Assembly: GCF_946151045.1 (NCBI RefSeq)
Contig: NZ_CAMGYY010000002.1
Location: 124,001 to 188,000 of the forward strand
Direction: 5' to 3'
Length of the DNA stretch: 64,000 nucleotides
Source: Mammaliicoccus sp. Marseille-Q6498
GTDB taxonomy: Bacteria > Bacillota > Bacilli > Staphylococcales > Staphylococcaceae
Position numbers and translations under genes: made by a program. Within the stretch, counting starts at the first letter, position 1. Each line of letters begins with the position of its first letter. Shown here piece after piece: positions 23,788-31,329 of this stretch. The notes below the pieces were generated by a model. It did no database searches. It saw only the letters and a list, made by a program, of their open reading frames with translations, and was not told the origin of the DNA.

Positions 23788-23869
23788 GCGGGTGTGGCGG
23801 AATTGGCAGACGCACTAGACTTAGGATCTAGCGCCTTACGGCGTGGGGGTTCGACTCCCTTCACCCGCA
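23788..23869 (+). tRNA. tRNA-Leu(TAG)
   Basis: 82 nt, class II with a long variable arm; acceptor GCGGGTG/CACCCGC; anticodon TAG. CCA is not encoded. Confidence 0.97.
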
Positions 23870-23903
23870 TTATTTTTTAATAAGTATTAAAGCATTTAAT
23901 ATT

Positions 23904-23978
23904 GCAGAAGTAGTTCAGCGGTAGAATACAACCTTGCCAAGGTTGGGGTCGCGGGTTCGAATCCCGTCTTCTGCTCCA
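23904..23978 (+). tRNA. tRNA-Gly(GCC), proteogenic
   Basis: 75 nt with CCA; anticodon GCC; normal T-loop GGTTCGAATCC and GG in the D-loop (AGCGGTAGA). It contrasts with the two aberrant glycyl-tRNAs at 25468 and 25573. Confidence 0.98.
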
Positions 23979-23984
23979 TTATTT

Positions 23985-24073
23985 GCCGGGGTGGCGGAAC
24001 TGGCAGACGCACAGGACTTAAAATCCTGCGGTAAGTGATTACCGTACCGGTTCGATTCCGGTCCTCGGCACCA
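23985..24073 (+). tRNA. tRNA-Leu(TAA)
   Basis: 89 nt with CCA, long variable arm; acceptor GCCGGGG/CCTCGGC; anticodon TAA. Confidence 0.98.
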
Positions 24074-24083
24074 TTATTAATAT

Positions 24084-24157
24084 GCGCCCGTAGCTCAATT
24101 GGATAGAGCGTTTGACTACGGATCAAGAGGCTAGGGGTTCGACTCCTCTCGGGCGCG
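24084..24157 (+). tRNA. tRNA-Arg(ACG)
   Basis: 74 nt without encoded CCA; acceptor GCGCCCG/CGGGCGC; anticodon ACG, normally deaminated to ICG by TadA. Confidence 0.97.
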
Positions 24158-24175
24158 TAATGACCATTTTGGTTA

Positions 24176-24249
24176 CGGGAAGTAGCTCAGCTTGGTAGAG
24201 CACTTGGTTTGGGACCAAGGGGTCGCAGGTTCGAATCCTGTCTTCCCGA
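24176..24249 (+). tRNA. tRNA-Pro(TGG)
   Basis: 74 nt without encoded CCA; acceptor CGGGAAG/CTTCCCG; anticodon TGG. Confidence 0.97.
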
Positions 24250-24272
24250 CTCTTATTACTTACATTTTAAAT

Positions 24273-24348
24273 GGGGGCTTAGCTCAGATGGGAGAGCGCC
24301 TGCTTTGCACGCAGGAGGTCAGCGGTTCGATCCCGCTAGTCTCCACCA
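24273..24348 (+). tRNA. tRNA-Ala(TGC), cluster copy
   Basis: 76 nt with CCA; anticodon TGC; identical to the rRNA-spacer copy at 20134. Confidence 0.98.
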
Positions 24349-24369
24349 TTTAAAAATTAATATCATTAT

Positions 24370-24443
24370 GGCGGCGTAGCTCAGCTGGCTAGAGCGTACG
24401 GTTCATACCCGTGAGGTCGGGGGTTCGATCCCCTCTGCCGCCA
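24370..24443 (+). tRNA. tRNA-Met(CAT), elongator
   Basis: 74 nt without encoded CCA; acceptor GGCGGCG/TGCCGCC with a normal first G-C pair; anticodon CAT. The paired first position distinguishes it from the initiator at 24689. Confidence 0.93.
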
Positions 24444-24480
24444 TTAAATTTTTAATATGTTTCACATATTTTTAAATTTT

Positions 24481-24554
24481 GGACCTTTAGCTCAGTTGGT
24501 CAGAGCAAACGGCTCATAACCGTTGGGTCGCAGGTTCGAGTCCTGCAAGGTCCA
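24481..24554 (+). tRNA. tRNA-Ile2(CAT), lysidine type
   Basis: 74 nt without encoded CCA; acceptor GGACCTT/AAGGTCC; anticodon CAT. It is read as Ile2, not Met, because the C4-G69 and C5-G68 pairs match known TilS determinants and because it lies between Met and Ser as Ile2 does in Bacillus trnB. An automated caller may label it Met. Confidence 0.85.
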
Positions 24555-24566
24555 TACTTATATATT

Positions 24567-24659
24567 GGAGGAATACCCAAGTTCGGCTGAAGGGATCGGT
24601 CTTGAAAACCGACAGGGGCTTAACGGCTCGCGGGGGTTCGAATCCCTCTTCCTCCGCCA
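24567..24659 (+). tRNA. tRNA-Ser(TGA)
   Basis: 93 nt with CCA, long variable arm; acceptor GGAGGAA/TTCCTCC; anticodon TGA in CTTGAAA. Confidence 0.98.
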
Positions 24660-24688
24660 TTATATTTGTTAAATTAAATTATTATTAT

Positions 24689-24762
<74 letters not shown>

Positions 24763-24773
24763 TTATTTTTTTA

Positions 24774-24849
24774 GGTCCCGTGGTGTAGCGGTTAACATGC
24801 CTGCCTGTCACGCAGGAGATCGCGGGTTCGATTCCCGTCGGGACCGCCA
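24774..24849 (+). tRNA. tRNA-Asp(GTC)
   Basis: 76 nt with CCA; acceptor GGTCCCG/CGGGACC; discriminator G; anticodon GTC. Confidence 0.98.
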
Positions 24850-24870
24850 TTTTTTTAAAATTCAATGCAT

Positions 24871-24943
24871 GGCTTAGTAGCTCAGTCGGTAGAGCAAAGG
24901 ACTGAAAATCCTTGTGTCGGCGGTTCGATTCCGTCCTGAGCCA
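24871..24943 (+). tRNA. tRNA-Phe(GAA)
   Basis: 73 nt without encoded CCA; acceptor GGCTTAG/CTGAGCC with one G-U; anticodon GAA. From here on the order Phe-Thr-Tyr-Trp-His-Gln-Cys-Leu resembles Bacillus trnD, not trnB. Confidence 0.97.
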
Positions 24944-24956
24944 TCTTTTAGTATGT

Positions 24957-25032
<76 letters not shown>

Positions 25033-25042
25033 TCTATCTCAT

Positions 25043-25126
25043 GGAGGGGTAGCGAAGTGGCTAAACGCGGCGGACTGTAAATCCGCTCCTTCGGGTTCGG
25101 CAGTTCGAATCTGCCCCCCTCCACCA
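25043..25126 (+). tRNA. tRNA-Tyr(GTA)
   Basis: 84 nt with CCA, long variable arm; anticodon GTA in ACTGTAAAT. Confidence 0.97.
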
Positions 25127-25140
25127 TATATTTTTTTCAT

Positions 25141-25214
25141 AGGGGCATAGTTCAAAGGTAGAATAGAGGTCTCCAAAACCTTTGATGTGGGTTCGATTCC
25201 TACTGCCCCTGCCA
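25141..25214 (+). tRNA. tRNA-Trp(CCA)
   Basis: 74 nt with CCA end; acceptor AGGGGCA/TGCCCCT; discriminator G; anticodon CCA in TCTCCAAAA. Confidence 0.97.
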
Positions 25215-25215
25215 T

Positions 25216-25289
25216 GGCGATTGTGGCGAAGTGGTTAACGCATCGGATTGTGGTTCCGACATTCGTGGGTTCGATTCCCATCAGTCGCC
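25216..25289 (+). tRNA. tRNA-His(GTG)
   Basis: 74 nt without encoded CCA. The 8-bp acceptor GGCGATTG/CAGTCGCC includes the extra G-1 opposite C73 that HisRS requires. Anticodon GTG. Confidence 0.96.
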
Positions 25290-25302
25290 CTTATTTTATT
25301 AA

Positions 25303-25374
25303 TGGGCTATAGCCAAGCGGTAAGGCAACGGACTTTGACTCCGTCACGCGCTGGTTCGAATCCAGCTAGCCCAG
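25303..25374 (+). tRNA. tRNA-Gln(TTG)
   Basis: 72 nt without encoded CCA; acceptor TGGGCTA/TAGCCCA; anticodon TTG. Confidence 0.97.
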
Positions 25375-25382
25375 TTTTGTCT

Positions 25383-25457
<75 letters not shown>

Positions 25458-25467
25458 TTAATAACTT

Positions 25468-25542
25468 GCGGGAGTATTTCAACTCTTAGAATACATTCCT
25501 TCCCGGAATGAGATATAGGTGTAAATCCTATCTTCCGCTCCA
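25468..25542 (+). tRNA. Cell-wall type tRNA-Gly(TCC), copy 1
   Basis: 75 nt with CCA. The acceptor GCGGGAG/CTTCCGC is sound and the anticodon loop CTTCCCG gives TCC. The D-loop (TTTCAACTCTTAGA) lacks the usual GG, and the T-loop is GTGTAAATC where elongation tRNAs have GTTCGAATC. These losses mark the staphylococcal non-proteogenic glycyl-tRNAs, which bind EF-Tu poorly and supply glycine to Fem peptidyltransferases for the peptidoglycan bridge. A tRNA caller may score it low or call it a pseudogene. Confidence 0.92.
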
Positions 25543-25572
25543 TTATTATTTTGCTTTATTAATTATTAAAAT

Positions 25573-25647
25573 GCGGGAGTATTTCAACTTCTAGAATACA
25601 TTCCTTCCCGGAATGAGATATAGGTGTAATCCCTATCTTCCGCTCCA
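25573..25647 (+). tRNA. Cell-wall type tRNA-Gly(TCC), copy 2
   Basis: 75 nt with CCA, nearly identical to copy 1. It differs in the D-loop (CTTCTAG against CTCTTAG) and in the T arm (GTGTAATCCCTA against GTGTAAATCCTA). It has the same missing GG and absent TTCGA T-loop. The stem pairing is intact in both, so the unusual loops are selected and not decay. Confidence 0.92.
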
Positions 25648-25691
25648 TTATTTCTTCCATTGGGAAGATTTTTTTATAGGAATTTGATTAA

Positions 25692-25776
25692 GCCGGTGTG
25701 GTGGAATTGGCAGACACGCGGGACTCAAAATCCCGTGTCCGTTGAGGACGTGTCGGTTCGAACCCGACCACCGGTA
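25692..25776 (+). tRNA. tRNA-Leu(CAA)
   Basis: 85 nt, long variable arm, no encoded CCA; acceptor GCCGGTG/CACCGGT with a first G-U pair; anticodon CAA. It is the last gene of the cluster and lies next to the integrase remnant, so its 3' half is a candidate phage attachment site. Confidence 0.96.
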
Positions 25777-25804
25777 TAAATTACCAATATAATTAGATAC
25801 ATTT

Positions 25805-25836
25805 AAGTCGTAAACGTTGAGTTTACGGCTTTTTTG
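25805..25836 (+). terminator. Terminator of the rRNA-tRNA operon
   Basis: A 10-bp stem, AGTCGTAAAC (25806-25815) with 25821-25830, including one G-U, a 5-nt loop, then TTTTTTG. It follows the final tRNA. Confidence 0.88.
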
Positions 25837-25869
25837 TTTGTTTATAATTCTTCTAGAAACATATAAAAA

Positions 25870-26121
25870 TTATTTTTTGGTCACTGAGTGGACACCGTGA
25901 CCACTAAAAAATGGTATTCCTCCGAAAAAAACGGACGATTGTCCACCGTCTCGTGAATCCGTTGTGGCAGTAAGAGTACAGGAAACACTAAATTTTTGCA
26001 TGAGTTTTACTGTTTTATTCTTGTATTCTTCTTTGTTTTCTTTTAATAAATGACCATATTTGTTTAATGTAATAGAAATATCAGAATGACCTAATCTATT
26101 TGATATATAGTAAATGTTCAC
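25870..26121 (-). pseudogene. Carboxy-terminal remnant of a phage-type integrase
   Basis: Only the end of a tyrosine recombinase is left. NIYYISNRLGHSDISITLNKYGHLLKE contains the box II His (LGH) and the nucleophile Tyr (KYGH) at the usual spacing. The upstream frame runs into a stop within about 20 nt, and the catalytic Arg/His boxes and arm-binding domain are missing. Integrase-like sequence covers about 25990-26121; the rest of the frame to 25870 is not recognisable. It lies about 210 nt beyond tRNA-Leu(CAA), the position of a prophage or island integrase. Confidence 0.82.
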
Positions 26122-26183
26122 AAAATATTCACTTACGAAGGTCTTTTACTATCACTATACTGAATACATGTGTAAAAGAAAGG

Positions 26184-26678
26184 ATGATGAAATTGCCAAC
26201 AAATAAAAAAGAGAGTTTACAGTTTGGCTTTATGATGTGTTTTGGTATGGTTCTTGTAATGACTATTTATAATTTATGTCTTAATGGATCAATAACAAAA
26301 ATTAGTTTTATTGAAGGCGTATATAACTTTTTAATTGCCTTTGTGATTGCTTTTATTTTAGATATGTTTATTGTAGGACCTAATGCGAAAAAGGTTGCGT
26401 TAAAAATTACTGCAAACACAGAAGTAAAAATATATAAAGTATTATCAATTTCAATTAGTATGGTTTTAGGTATGGCGTTTTGTATGTCAATTTATGGATT
26501 GCTTTCAAATTATATTCATAATGGTTATAATTCTAATTCATTTATCGTTGATTTTCTTGCTATATTTGGTAAAAATCTGATTGTCGCTTTACCATTGCAA
26601 ATAATTGTAATGGGTCCATTAGTACGTTATATCTTTTTAACATTTGTAAAAGGGAACAATGTCACTGCGGAACAATAA
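26184..26678 (+). CDS. DUF2798-type membrane protein
   Basis: About 164 residues with four hydrophobic segments in two similar halves (QFGFMMCFGMVLVMTIYNL and VLSISISMVLGMAFCMSIYGL). Each half ends with a related VGPNAKKVALKI / MGPLVRYIFLTF motif. This is the tandem DUF2798 layout, an uncharacterised family. AAAGAAAGG lies just before a pair of ATGs at 26184 and 26187; the open frame continues upstream to 26100, but that part overlaps the integrase remnant and has no ribosome site. A strong hairpin follows. Confidence 0.72.
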   Translation: MMKLPTNKKESLQFGFMMCFGMVLVMTIYNLCLNGSITKISFIEGVYNFLIAFVIAFILDMFIVGPNAKKVALKITANTEVKIYKVLSISISMVLGMAFCMSIYGLLSNYIHNGYNSNSFIVDFLAIFGKNLIVALPLQIIVMGPLVRYIFLTFVKGNNVTAEQ

Positions 26679-26702
26679 ATAGCAATTTAATAGGTTAATC
26701 AA

Positions 26703-26745
26703 CAAAAGGGAGTGAGACGATATTGTCTCACTCCCTTTTGTTTAA
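26703..26745. terminator. Bidirectional terminator (GGGAGTGAGAC hairpin)
   Basis: A 16-bp perfect stem (26703-26718 with 26725-26740) with a 6-nt loop and flanking A and T runs. It shares the GGGAGTGAGAC arm with the hairpin at 9398. Confidence 0.9.
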
Positions 26746-26960
26746 AGTTTAATAATATAATCAATCTCTTTATTTTTGTACAGCTTCTTACGTGTCATGA
26801 CTTGGTCAATGTTATATTTTTCTTTAATGTTAATTGCTTTTGATAAGTTTTCGTCTGTACAGGCAACTATATCAATATTGTTAGTGTGCTGGAGTATTTC
26901 AATATAGATTTCTGATGTGATACTACAACCGTCTATTCCAACTTTGTGAACGTTCATCAT
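26742..26960 (-). pseudogene. Amino-terminal fragment of a Gfo/Idh/MocA oxidoreductase
   Basis: A 72-residue frame matching only the start of the NAD-binding fold of Gfo/Idh/MocA sugar dehydrogenases: KVGIDGCSITSEIY, then DIVACTDENLSKAINIKEKY, then KNKEIDYIIKL where the family continues with the ATPN loop. The glycine motif is eroded (GIDGCSIT for GCGxIS), and the roughly 270 residues of the rest are absent. The ribosome site (AAGGGGG, 5 nt from the ATG) is still good, so it may still be expressed. It sits beside a LacI-type regulator and a palindrome, suggesting a decayed sugar operon. Confidence 0.7.
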
Positions 26961-27000
26961 GATTACCCCCTTGATAATTGATTAATTCAAGGATAATCTA

Positions 27001-27014
27001 TGAAATGCATTTCA
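27001..27014. promoter_or_regulatory. Palindromic operator for the LacI-type regulator
   Basis: TGAAATGCATTTCA is a perfect 14-nt palindrome between the regulator stop and the oxidoreductase fragment. On the minus strand it directly follows a TTGACC -35-like hexamer, so a bound repressor would cover the promoter. Size and symmetry fit LacI/GalR operators. The pairing with this regulator is inferred. Confidence 0.6.
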
Positions 27015-27016
27015 GG

Positions 27017-27982
27017 TCAATTAGAAATTTTATGAACTGAATTTCTAATTATTAATTGAGTATTAAATAAGTAGTTCGTAACTTGTTTATTGTCTAATTG
27101 CTTGAATAAACTTTTACCGATTTCTTTTAATGGAACTTTGACAGTTGTAATGTTAAGTAATTTAGATATTTCTTGGTCTTCAAATCCAATGATTGAAATT
27201 TGTTGTCTTTGTGTTTCTGTTAAACTTAAATAAAATCCTGCAGCAATATAATCACCTGAGATTAGTAATGCAGTAGGTGGTTTATCTAATTTGTTTATGA
27301 CTTGAGATAATTTATTACCATCTTCTAATAATACATATCCATCAAAAATATTTTTGTCGTTTAGGTCAATATTTTTTTCAATGCAAAAATCTTTGTATGC
27401 TGAAATTCTCTGGATTGAACTAGAACTGTTTTTTCTATTAACTACACATCCAATTTGTCTATGTCCTTGTTCGTATAAATGATATAATGATTTTTTAAAG
27501 GATGCATAATGATCTATATAAGATGTATGAAATGTTGAGTCATCTATGTTTTCAAATAACGATATAGGACCGTATTTTAAATAGGGTTCTATAATTTCTA
27601 TAGAAATGTTTCTCGAACAGATAATTAAAGCATCTAGTTGTTTTAATTTAAGCATCTCTAATGCATCGATTTCTTGATCTTTATCATAGGAAGTTTGGAA
27701 TAATACAATTTTTTTATTTATTTTAATAGCTTCTTCAGATATACCTTGAATCAATTGAGAAAAATATGGATGATTAGAGAAGGGGATAACGACACCTATT
27801 AGATTAGTTATGCCTTTTTTTAAGTGAATGGCATTTATATTAGGTATGTAATTTAGTTTTTCAATCACTTGGAGTACTTTATTTTTCTTTTCTATATTTA
27901 CGTAAGGGTGGTTATTAATTACTCTTGATACGGTTGAAGGTGAAACACCAGCTTGTTTTGCTACTTCTTTTATATTTGTCAT
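27017..27982 (-). CDS. LacI/GalR-family transcriptional regulator
   Basis: 321 residues. The amino-terminal LacI helix-turn-helix and hinge are NIKEVAKQAGVSPSTVSRVIN, followed by LNYIPNINAIHLKKG. A periplasmic-binding-protein-like sensor domain follows, with IGVVIPFSNHPYFSQLIQGI and the dimer segment ISIIGFEDQEISKLLNITTVKVP. The ATG at 27982 is chosen (AAGGGGG about 8 nt upstream) over a start at 28012. It diverges from the NTF2-like gene. The effector is unknown; adjacent genes suggest a sugar or sugar acid. It lies in the accessory-looking patch behind the tRNA cluster. Confidence 0.88.
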   Translation of the reverse strand: MTNIKEVAKQAGVSPSTVSRVINNHPYVNIEKKNKVLQVIEKLNYIPNINAIHLKKGITNLIGVVIPFSNHPYFSQLIQGISEEAIKINKKIVLFQTSYDKDQEIDALEMLKLKQLDALIICSRNISIEIIEPYLKYGPISLFENIDDSTFHTSYIDHYASFKKSLYHLYEQGHRQIGCVVNRKNSSSSIQRISAYKDFCIEKNIDLNDKNIFDGYVLLEDGNKLSQVINKLDKPPTALLISGDYIAAGFYLSLTETQRQQISIIGFEDQEISKLLNITTVKVPLKEIGKSLFKQLDNKQVTNYLFNTQLIIRNSVHKISN

Positions 27983-28062
27983 ATAAAGAACCCCCTTTAT
28001 TATACTTAGCATTATATCAAAAATAAGATTATATATATTATATTTTAAAAGTAGGTGTAGTT

Positions 28063-28398
28063 ATGAAGCAACAGTTTTATGAATTAGAATGTTTTCATCT
28101 AAAAGCAGAAAATCGTCATGATAAAGAAAAAATAATGAATCTATTACATGATGATTTTAAAGAAATCGGTAAATCTGGACGAATATTTAACAAAAGTGAT
28201 TTTACAAATGCGGAACTGCATACATTTAATTTTGAAATTGATGAATTTAAAGCTGATAAAATTCAAAAAGGTATTGTACTTGTCACATATAGGTTGAATA
28301 ATAAAACAGATAACATCGTGACGAATAGAAGTACGTTATGGATTAGAAATAATTCTGAATGGAAGATGCGCTTTCATCAAGGAACAATCGCTACATAA
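28063..28398 (+). CDS. NTF2-like (DUF4440) small protein
   Basis: 111 residues with the SnoaL/DUF4440 pattern: an amino-terminal helix (FYELECFHLKAENRHDKEKIMNLLHDDFKEIGKSGRIFNKSD) and strands ending RSTLWIRNNSEWKMRFHQGT. Such proteins adopt a cone-shaped fold and may bind a small ligand or act as enzymes; nothing here identifies a substrate. Divergent from the LacI-type regulator and 58 nt ahead of the transporter gene, so it may share that regulation. Confidence 0.7.
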   Translation: MKQQFYELECFHLKAENRHDKEKIMNLLHDDFKEIGKSGRIFNKSDFTNAELHTFNFEIDEFKADKIQKGIVLVTYRLNNKTDNIVTNRSTLWIRNNSEWKMRFHQGTIAT

Positions 28399-28456
28399 TT
28401 AAAATGTCTAATAGTTTATATACAAAATTTAATTAGGAATCAACTGGAGGTATAAA

Positions 28457-29509
28457 ATGAACAAACGATTCACTGTAAAGGAATTTTTCTTTAATATTTT
28501 AAATGGAGTTGGAATTGGCGTTGTCATTGCTTTAATTCCGAATGCTATTCTTGGCGTATTATTTGGTTATTTAGCATCACAACATCCAATATTCGAATTG
28601 TTTAATGAAGTTTTAATTCTTATGCAATTTACTATGAGTTTTATTATAGGTGTTGTAGTGGCTAATCAATTTAAAATGCAGGCAACTGATGCAGTTATGA
28701 TTGGCGCTGCTGGTTTTATAGGATCTGGTGCAGTAAAGATACATAATGGTACGTTTGTTTTAGCAAGTATTGGCGATGTTCTTAATTTAATCGTTGTACT
28801 TATCATTAGTTGTTTTTTAATGCTTGTTTTAAAAGGCAAGTTTGGTTCATTAGATATGTTAATACTCCCAATATTAATTTCTGCTTTAAGTGGTTTTATA
28901 GGTTTATTAACATTGCCTTATGTAAGTATCGTTACAAAAGGAATCGGCCAATTAATTGAACAGTTTTCTACTTTCAATCCATTATTGATGTGTATATTAA
29001 TTGCTGTATCTTATTCATTATTGATGGTAACACCTATATCGTTAGTTGCAATTGCTACTGCGGTAGGACTTGAAGGTTTAAGTTCTGGAGCAGGTAATAT
29101 GGGAATTGTAGCAGCTTGTGTAACATTTTTAATGGGTTCTTGGAAAGTTAACGACAGAGGGCTTAATATAGTCATATTAGTCGGTGCAGCGAAAGTAATG
29201 ATTCCTGTATATTTCAAAAATCCTATTATTGCCGTTCCGTTAATTATAAATGGATTGATGAATGGACTTATCACTTATATCGTTGGAATAAAAGGCACAC
29301 CAATGTCTACTGGATTTGGATATACAGGTTTTGTAGGACCTGCGAATGCAATTAAATATATGGAAGGGTCATTTTTAATGAATGTTATCATATTAATATT
29401 CGCATATTTCATTATTCCTTTCGTATTTGCATATTTTATTCATAGACTATGTCTAAAGTTTTTACCAAAATATAATAAAGAGATTTTCGTATTCAAAGAA
29501 AATGCATAA
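28457..29509 (+). CDS. PTS_EIIC_2 family membrane transporter
   Basis: 350 residues, almost wholly hydrophobic, with about nine or ten membrane segments. It has the glycine-rich signature loops of the PTS_EIIC_2 family (GAAGFIGSGAVKIHNGTF; GTPMSTGFGYTGFVGPANAIKYM). The family is classed as a phosphotransferase EIIC component, but no EIIA or EIIB gene is nearby, so true PTS activity is uncertain. AACTGGAGG precedes the ATG. A terminator follows. Substrate unknown. Confidence 0.75.
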   Translation: MNKRFTVKEFFFNILNGVGIGVVIALIPNAILGVLFGYLASQHPIFELFNEVLILMQFTMSFIIGVVVANQFKMQATDAVMIGAAGFIGSGAVKIHNGTFVLASIGDVLNLIVVLIISCFLMLVLKGKFGSLDMLILPILISALSGFIGLLTLPYVSIVTKGIGQLIEQFSTFNPLLMCILIAVSYSLLMVTPISLVAIATAVGLEGLSSGAGNMGIVAACVTFLMGSWKVNDRGLNIVILVGAAKVMIPVYFKNPIIAVPLIINGLMNGLITYIVGIKGTPMSTGFGYTGFVGPANAIKYMEGSFLMNVIILIFAYFIIPFVFAYFIHRLCLKFLPKYNKEIFVFKENA

Positions 29510-29526
29510 AAGTGAATATAAAAATT

Positions 29527-29560
29527 GTCCTCCAAAGTAAAATTTTGGAGGACTTTTTTT
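29527..29560 (+). terminator. Terminator after the PTS_EIIC_2 gene
   Basis: A 10-bp perfect stem, GTCCTCCAAA (29527-29536) with 29544-29553, then a run of seven T. The rest of 29561-29770 holds no gene or riboswitch that I can recognise. Confidence 0.9.
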
Positions 29561-29776
29561 ATTTAATGAAATAAAATTTAATTTTTTTGTAGGAATTTTA
29601 AAAAAATAGCTATTTACTAACATGACAACCATGATATTTATTTTAACAAAATTGAAAAGGTAATTTTCATGGAAATAAAGTGAGAATATTTCGAAATCAA
29701 TTTGTATGTTTCCCTAATTTCATGTAGAATTGATTTTTATTTACGGGATTGCATAAAGGTCTTATATCTTTTTGAA

Positions 29777-29801
29777 ATATATCTGAAAATTTCTGAAAAA
29801 G
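29777..29801 (+). promoter_or_regulatory. Two overlapping CodY-like motifs
   Basis: Motif 1 at 29777-29791 (ATATATCTGAAAATT) and motif 2 at 29787-29801 (AAATTTCTGAAAAAG) each differ at three positions from the CodY consensus AATTTTCWGAAAATT. They overlap and end four bases before the -35 hexamer. Overlapping motifs of this kind are typical of real CodY sites. Binding is inferred. Confidence 0.5.
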
Positions 29802-29804
29802 TCG

Positions 29805-29833
29805 TTGAATAAAGTTACATCAAAGTGTATAAT
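29805..29833 (+). promoter_or_regulatory. Predicted sigma-A promoter of the amino-acid transporter
   Basis: TTGAAT at 29805-29810 and a perfect TATAAT at 29828-29833, with a 17-nt spacer. An ATAATA/TATTAT inverted repeat overlaps the -10 element. Confidence 0.78.
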
Positions 29834-29865
29834 AATGTATATTATTAATTCAGGAGGTTAGGGAC

Positions 29866-31329
29866 TTGAAAAGAAATTTTATATTAAAAATAGTACTCAC
29901 TGTTATTTGCCTTTCAATAGCAATTCCGTACATTGTACCAAGTCAAGCACATGCAGCCGAGACTGATCAGTGGGATAAAGCTAAAGAACGTGGTGAGTTA
30001 CGCGTAGGTTTATCGGCAGATTACGCCCCGTATGAATTTGAGCATACGAAAGATGGTAAAAGAGAATATGCAGGTATAGATATCGAACTTGCGAAAAAAA
30101 TTGCTAAAGATAATAACATCAAACTCAAAATTGTGAATATGCAATTTGATAGTTTATTAGGTGCTTTAAAAACTGGAAAAATTGACATGATTATTTCTGG
30201 TATGGCGCCAACTCCTGAAAGAAAGAAAGAAGTAGACTTTTCAGATGATTACATGGAAGTTAATCAAAGGATGATTATCCAAAAGAAAGATAAGGATAAA
30301 TTAAAAACAATTGATGACTTCAAAGGCAAAATGGTTGGTGTACAAAAACAAACGACTCAAGAAGAGTTAGCTAAATCAGAAATGCCAGATTCACAATTAA
30401 GTGCTTTAACGAGAGTTCCAGAAGTGATTATGTCACTTAACTCAGGAAAAGTTGATGGCATGATTATTGAAGGACCAGTTGCGGATGCTTATTTAGAAAA
30501 AAATCCGAACTTGACTTACTCAGATATAAAATTTGGTGACGCAGATAAAACAACTGCTATAGCATTACCTAAAAACTCACCTAAATTAATGGAAAGAGTA
30601 AATAAAAGTGTTAAAGATGTGAAAGATCATAATCTTATAAAAGATTATAAAGATAAAGCGGCCGAAGCTATGTTTGATGATGGCTCATTCTTTAGTAAAT
30701 ATGGCTCATATTTCTTACATGGTGTTGGGTACACAATATTATTATCTTTCTTAGGCGTAGTTGCTGGAGCGATTATCGGATGTTTCCTTGCTCTTATGAA
30801 ATTAAGTAATAGTAAGATATTCAAATCCATTGCTTCAGTGTATATAGAGTTTATAAGAGGTACACCTTTACTTGTACAAGTATTTTTAGTTTATTTTGGT
30901 ACAACGGCTGTACTTGGACTTGATTTATCAGCGCTCGTTTGCGGTATTATCGCATTGATTATTAACTGTAGTGCATATATTGCTGAAATTATTAGAGCAG
31001 GTATTAATGCAGTGGATAATGGGCAAATGGAAGCAGCTAGATCTTTAGGTTTAAATAAAACACAAGCAATGAAAAAAGTTATCATGCCTCAAGCCATTAA
31101 AAATATATTACCGGCATTAGGTAATGAGTTTGTAACAGTAATCAAAGAATCATCAATCGTATCAGTAATTGGTGTTAGCGAACTAATGTTTAATGCCCAA
31201 GTAGTACAAGGTGCATCTTTTGATCCATTTACACCATTGTTAGTGGCTGCAGTACTTTACTTTGTATTAACGTTCACGTTATCTAGAGTGATGTACTATG
31301 CTGAAAGGAGGTACAGTGTCAGTGATTAA
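29866..31329 (+). CDS. Amino-acid ABC importer, receptor-permease fusion
   Basis: 487 residues combining two parts of a polar amino-acid importer, as in staphylococcal GlnPH-type genes. A signal peptide (about 1-30, ending SQAHA) leads to a substrate-binding domain (about 40-265, starting [17 protein letters not shown]). The permease domain (about 280-485) has four or five helices and the coupling motif [22 protein letters not shown]. The start is TTG at 29866, with AGGAGG 8 nt upstream. The ATPase gene overlaps its end. Glutamine or a related amino acid is the likely substrate by family; CodY-like sites fit that. Confidence 0.88.
   Translation: MKRNFILKIVLTVICLSIAIPYIVPSQAHAAETDQWDKAKERGELRVGLSADYAPYEFEHTKDGKREYAGIDIELAKKIAKDNNIKLKIVNMQFDSLLGALKTGKIDMIISGMAPTPERKKEVDFSDDYMEVNQRMIIQKKDKDKLKTIDDFKGKMVGVQKQTTQEELAKSEMPDSQLSALTRVPEVIMSLNSGKVDGMIIEGPVADAYLEKNPNLTYSDIKFGDADKTTAIALPKNSPKLMERVNKSVKDVKDHNLIKDYKDKAAEAMFDDGSFFSKYGSYFLHGVGYTILLSFLGVVAGAIIGCFLALMKLSNSKIFKSIASVYIEFIRGTPLLVQVFLVYFGTTAVLGLDLSALVCGIIALIINCSAYIAEIIRAGINAVDNGQMEAARSLGLNKTQAMKKVIMPQAIKNILPALGNEFVTVIKESSIVSVIGVSELMFNAQVVQGASFDPFTPLLVAAVLYFVLTFTLSRVMYYAERRYSVSD

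Noticed and set aside
25468-25647. The two odd glycyl-tRNAs as pseudogenes
   Set aside because: Stems and CCA are intact in both copies, and the loop changes are the same ones known in functional bridge-forming staphylococcal tRNAs.
26742-26960. A complete small NAD-binding protein
   Set aside because: The frame matches only the start of a larger family and its glycine motif is eroded, so a fragment is more likely.
29561-29776. Possible T-box or riboswitch ahead of the amino-acid importer
   Set aside because: No T-box sequence, specifier stem or terminator next to the gene could be found; the promoter sits close to the start codon, leaving only a short leader.
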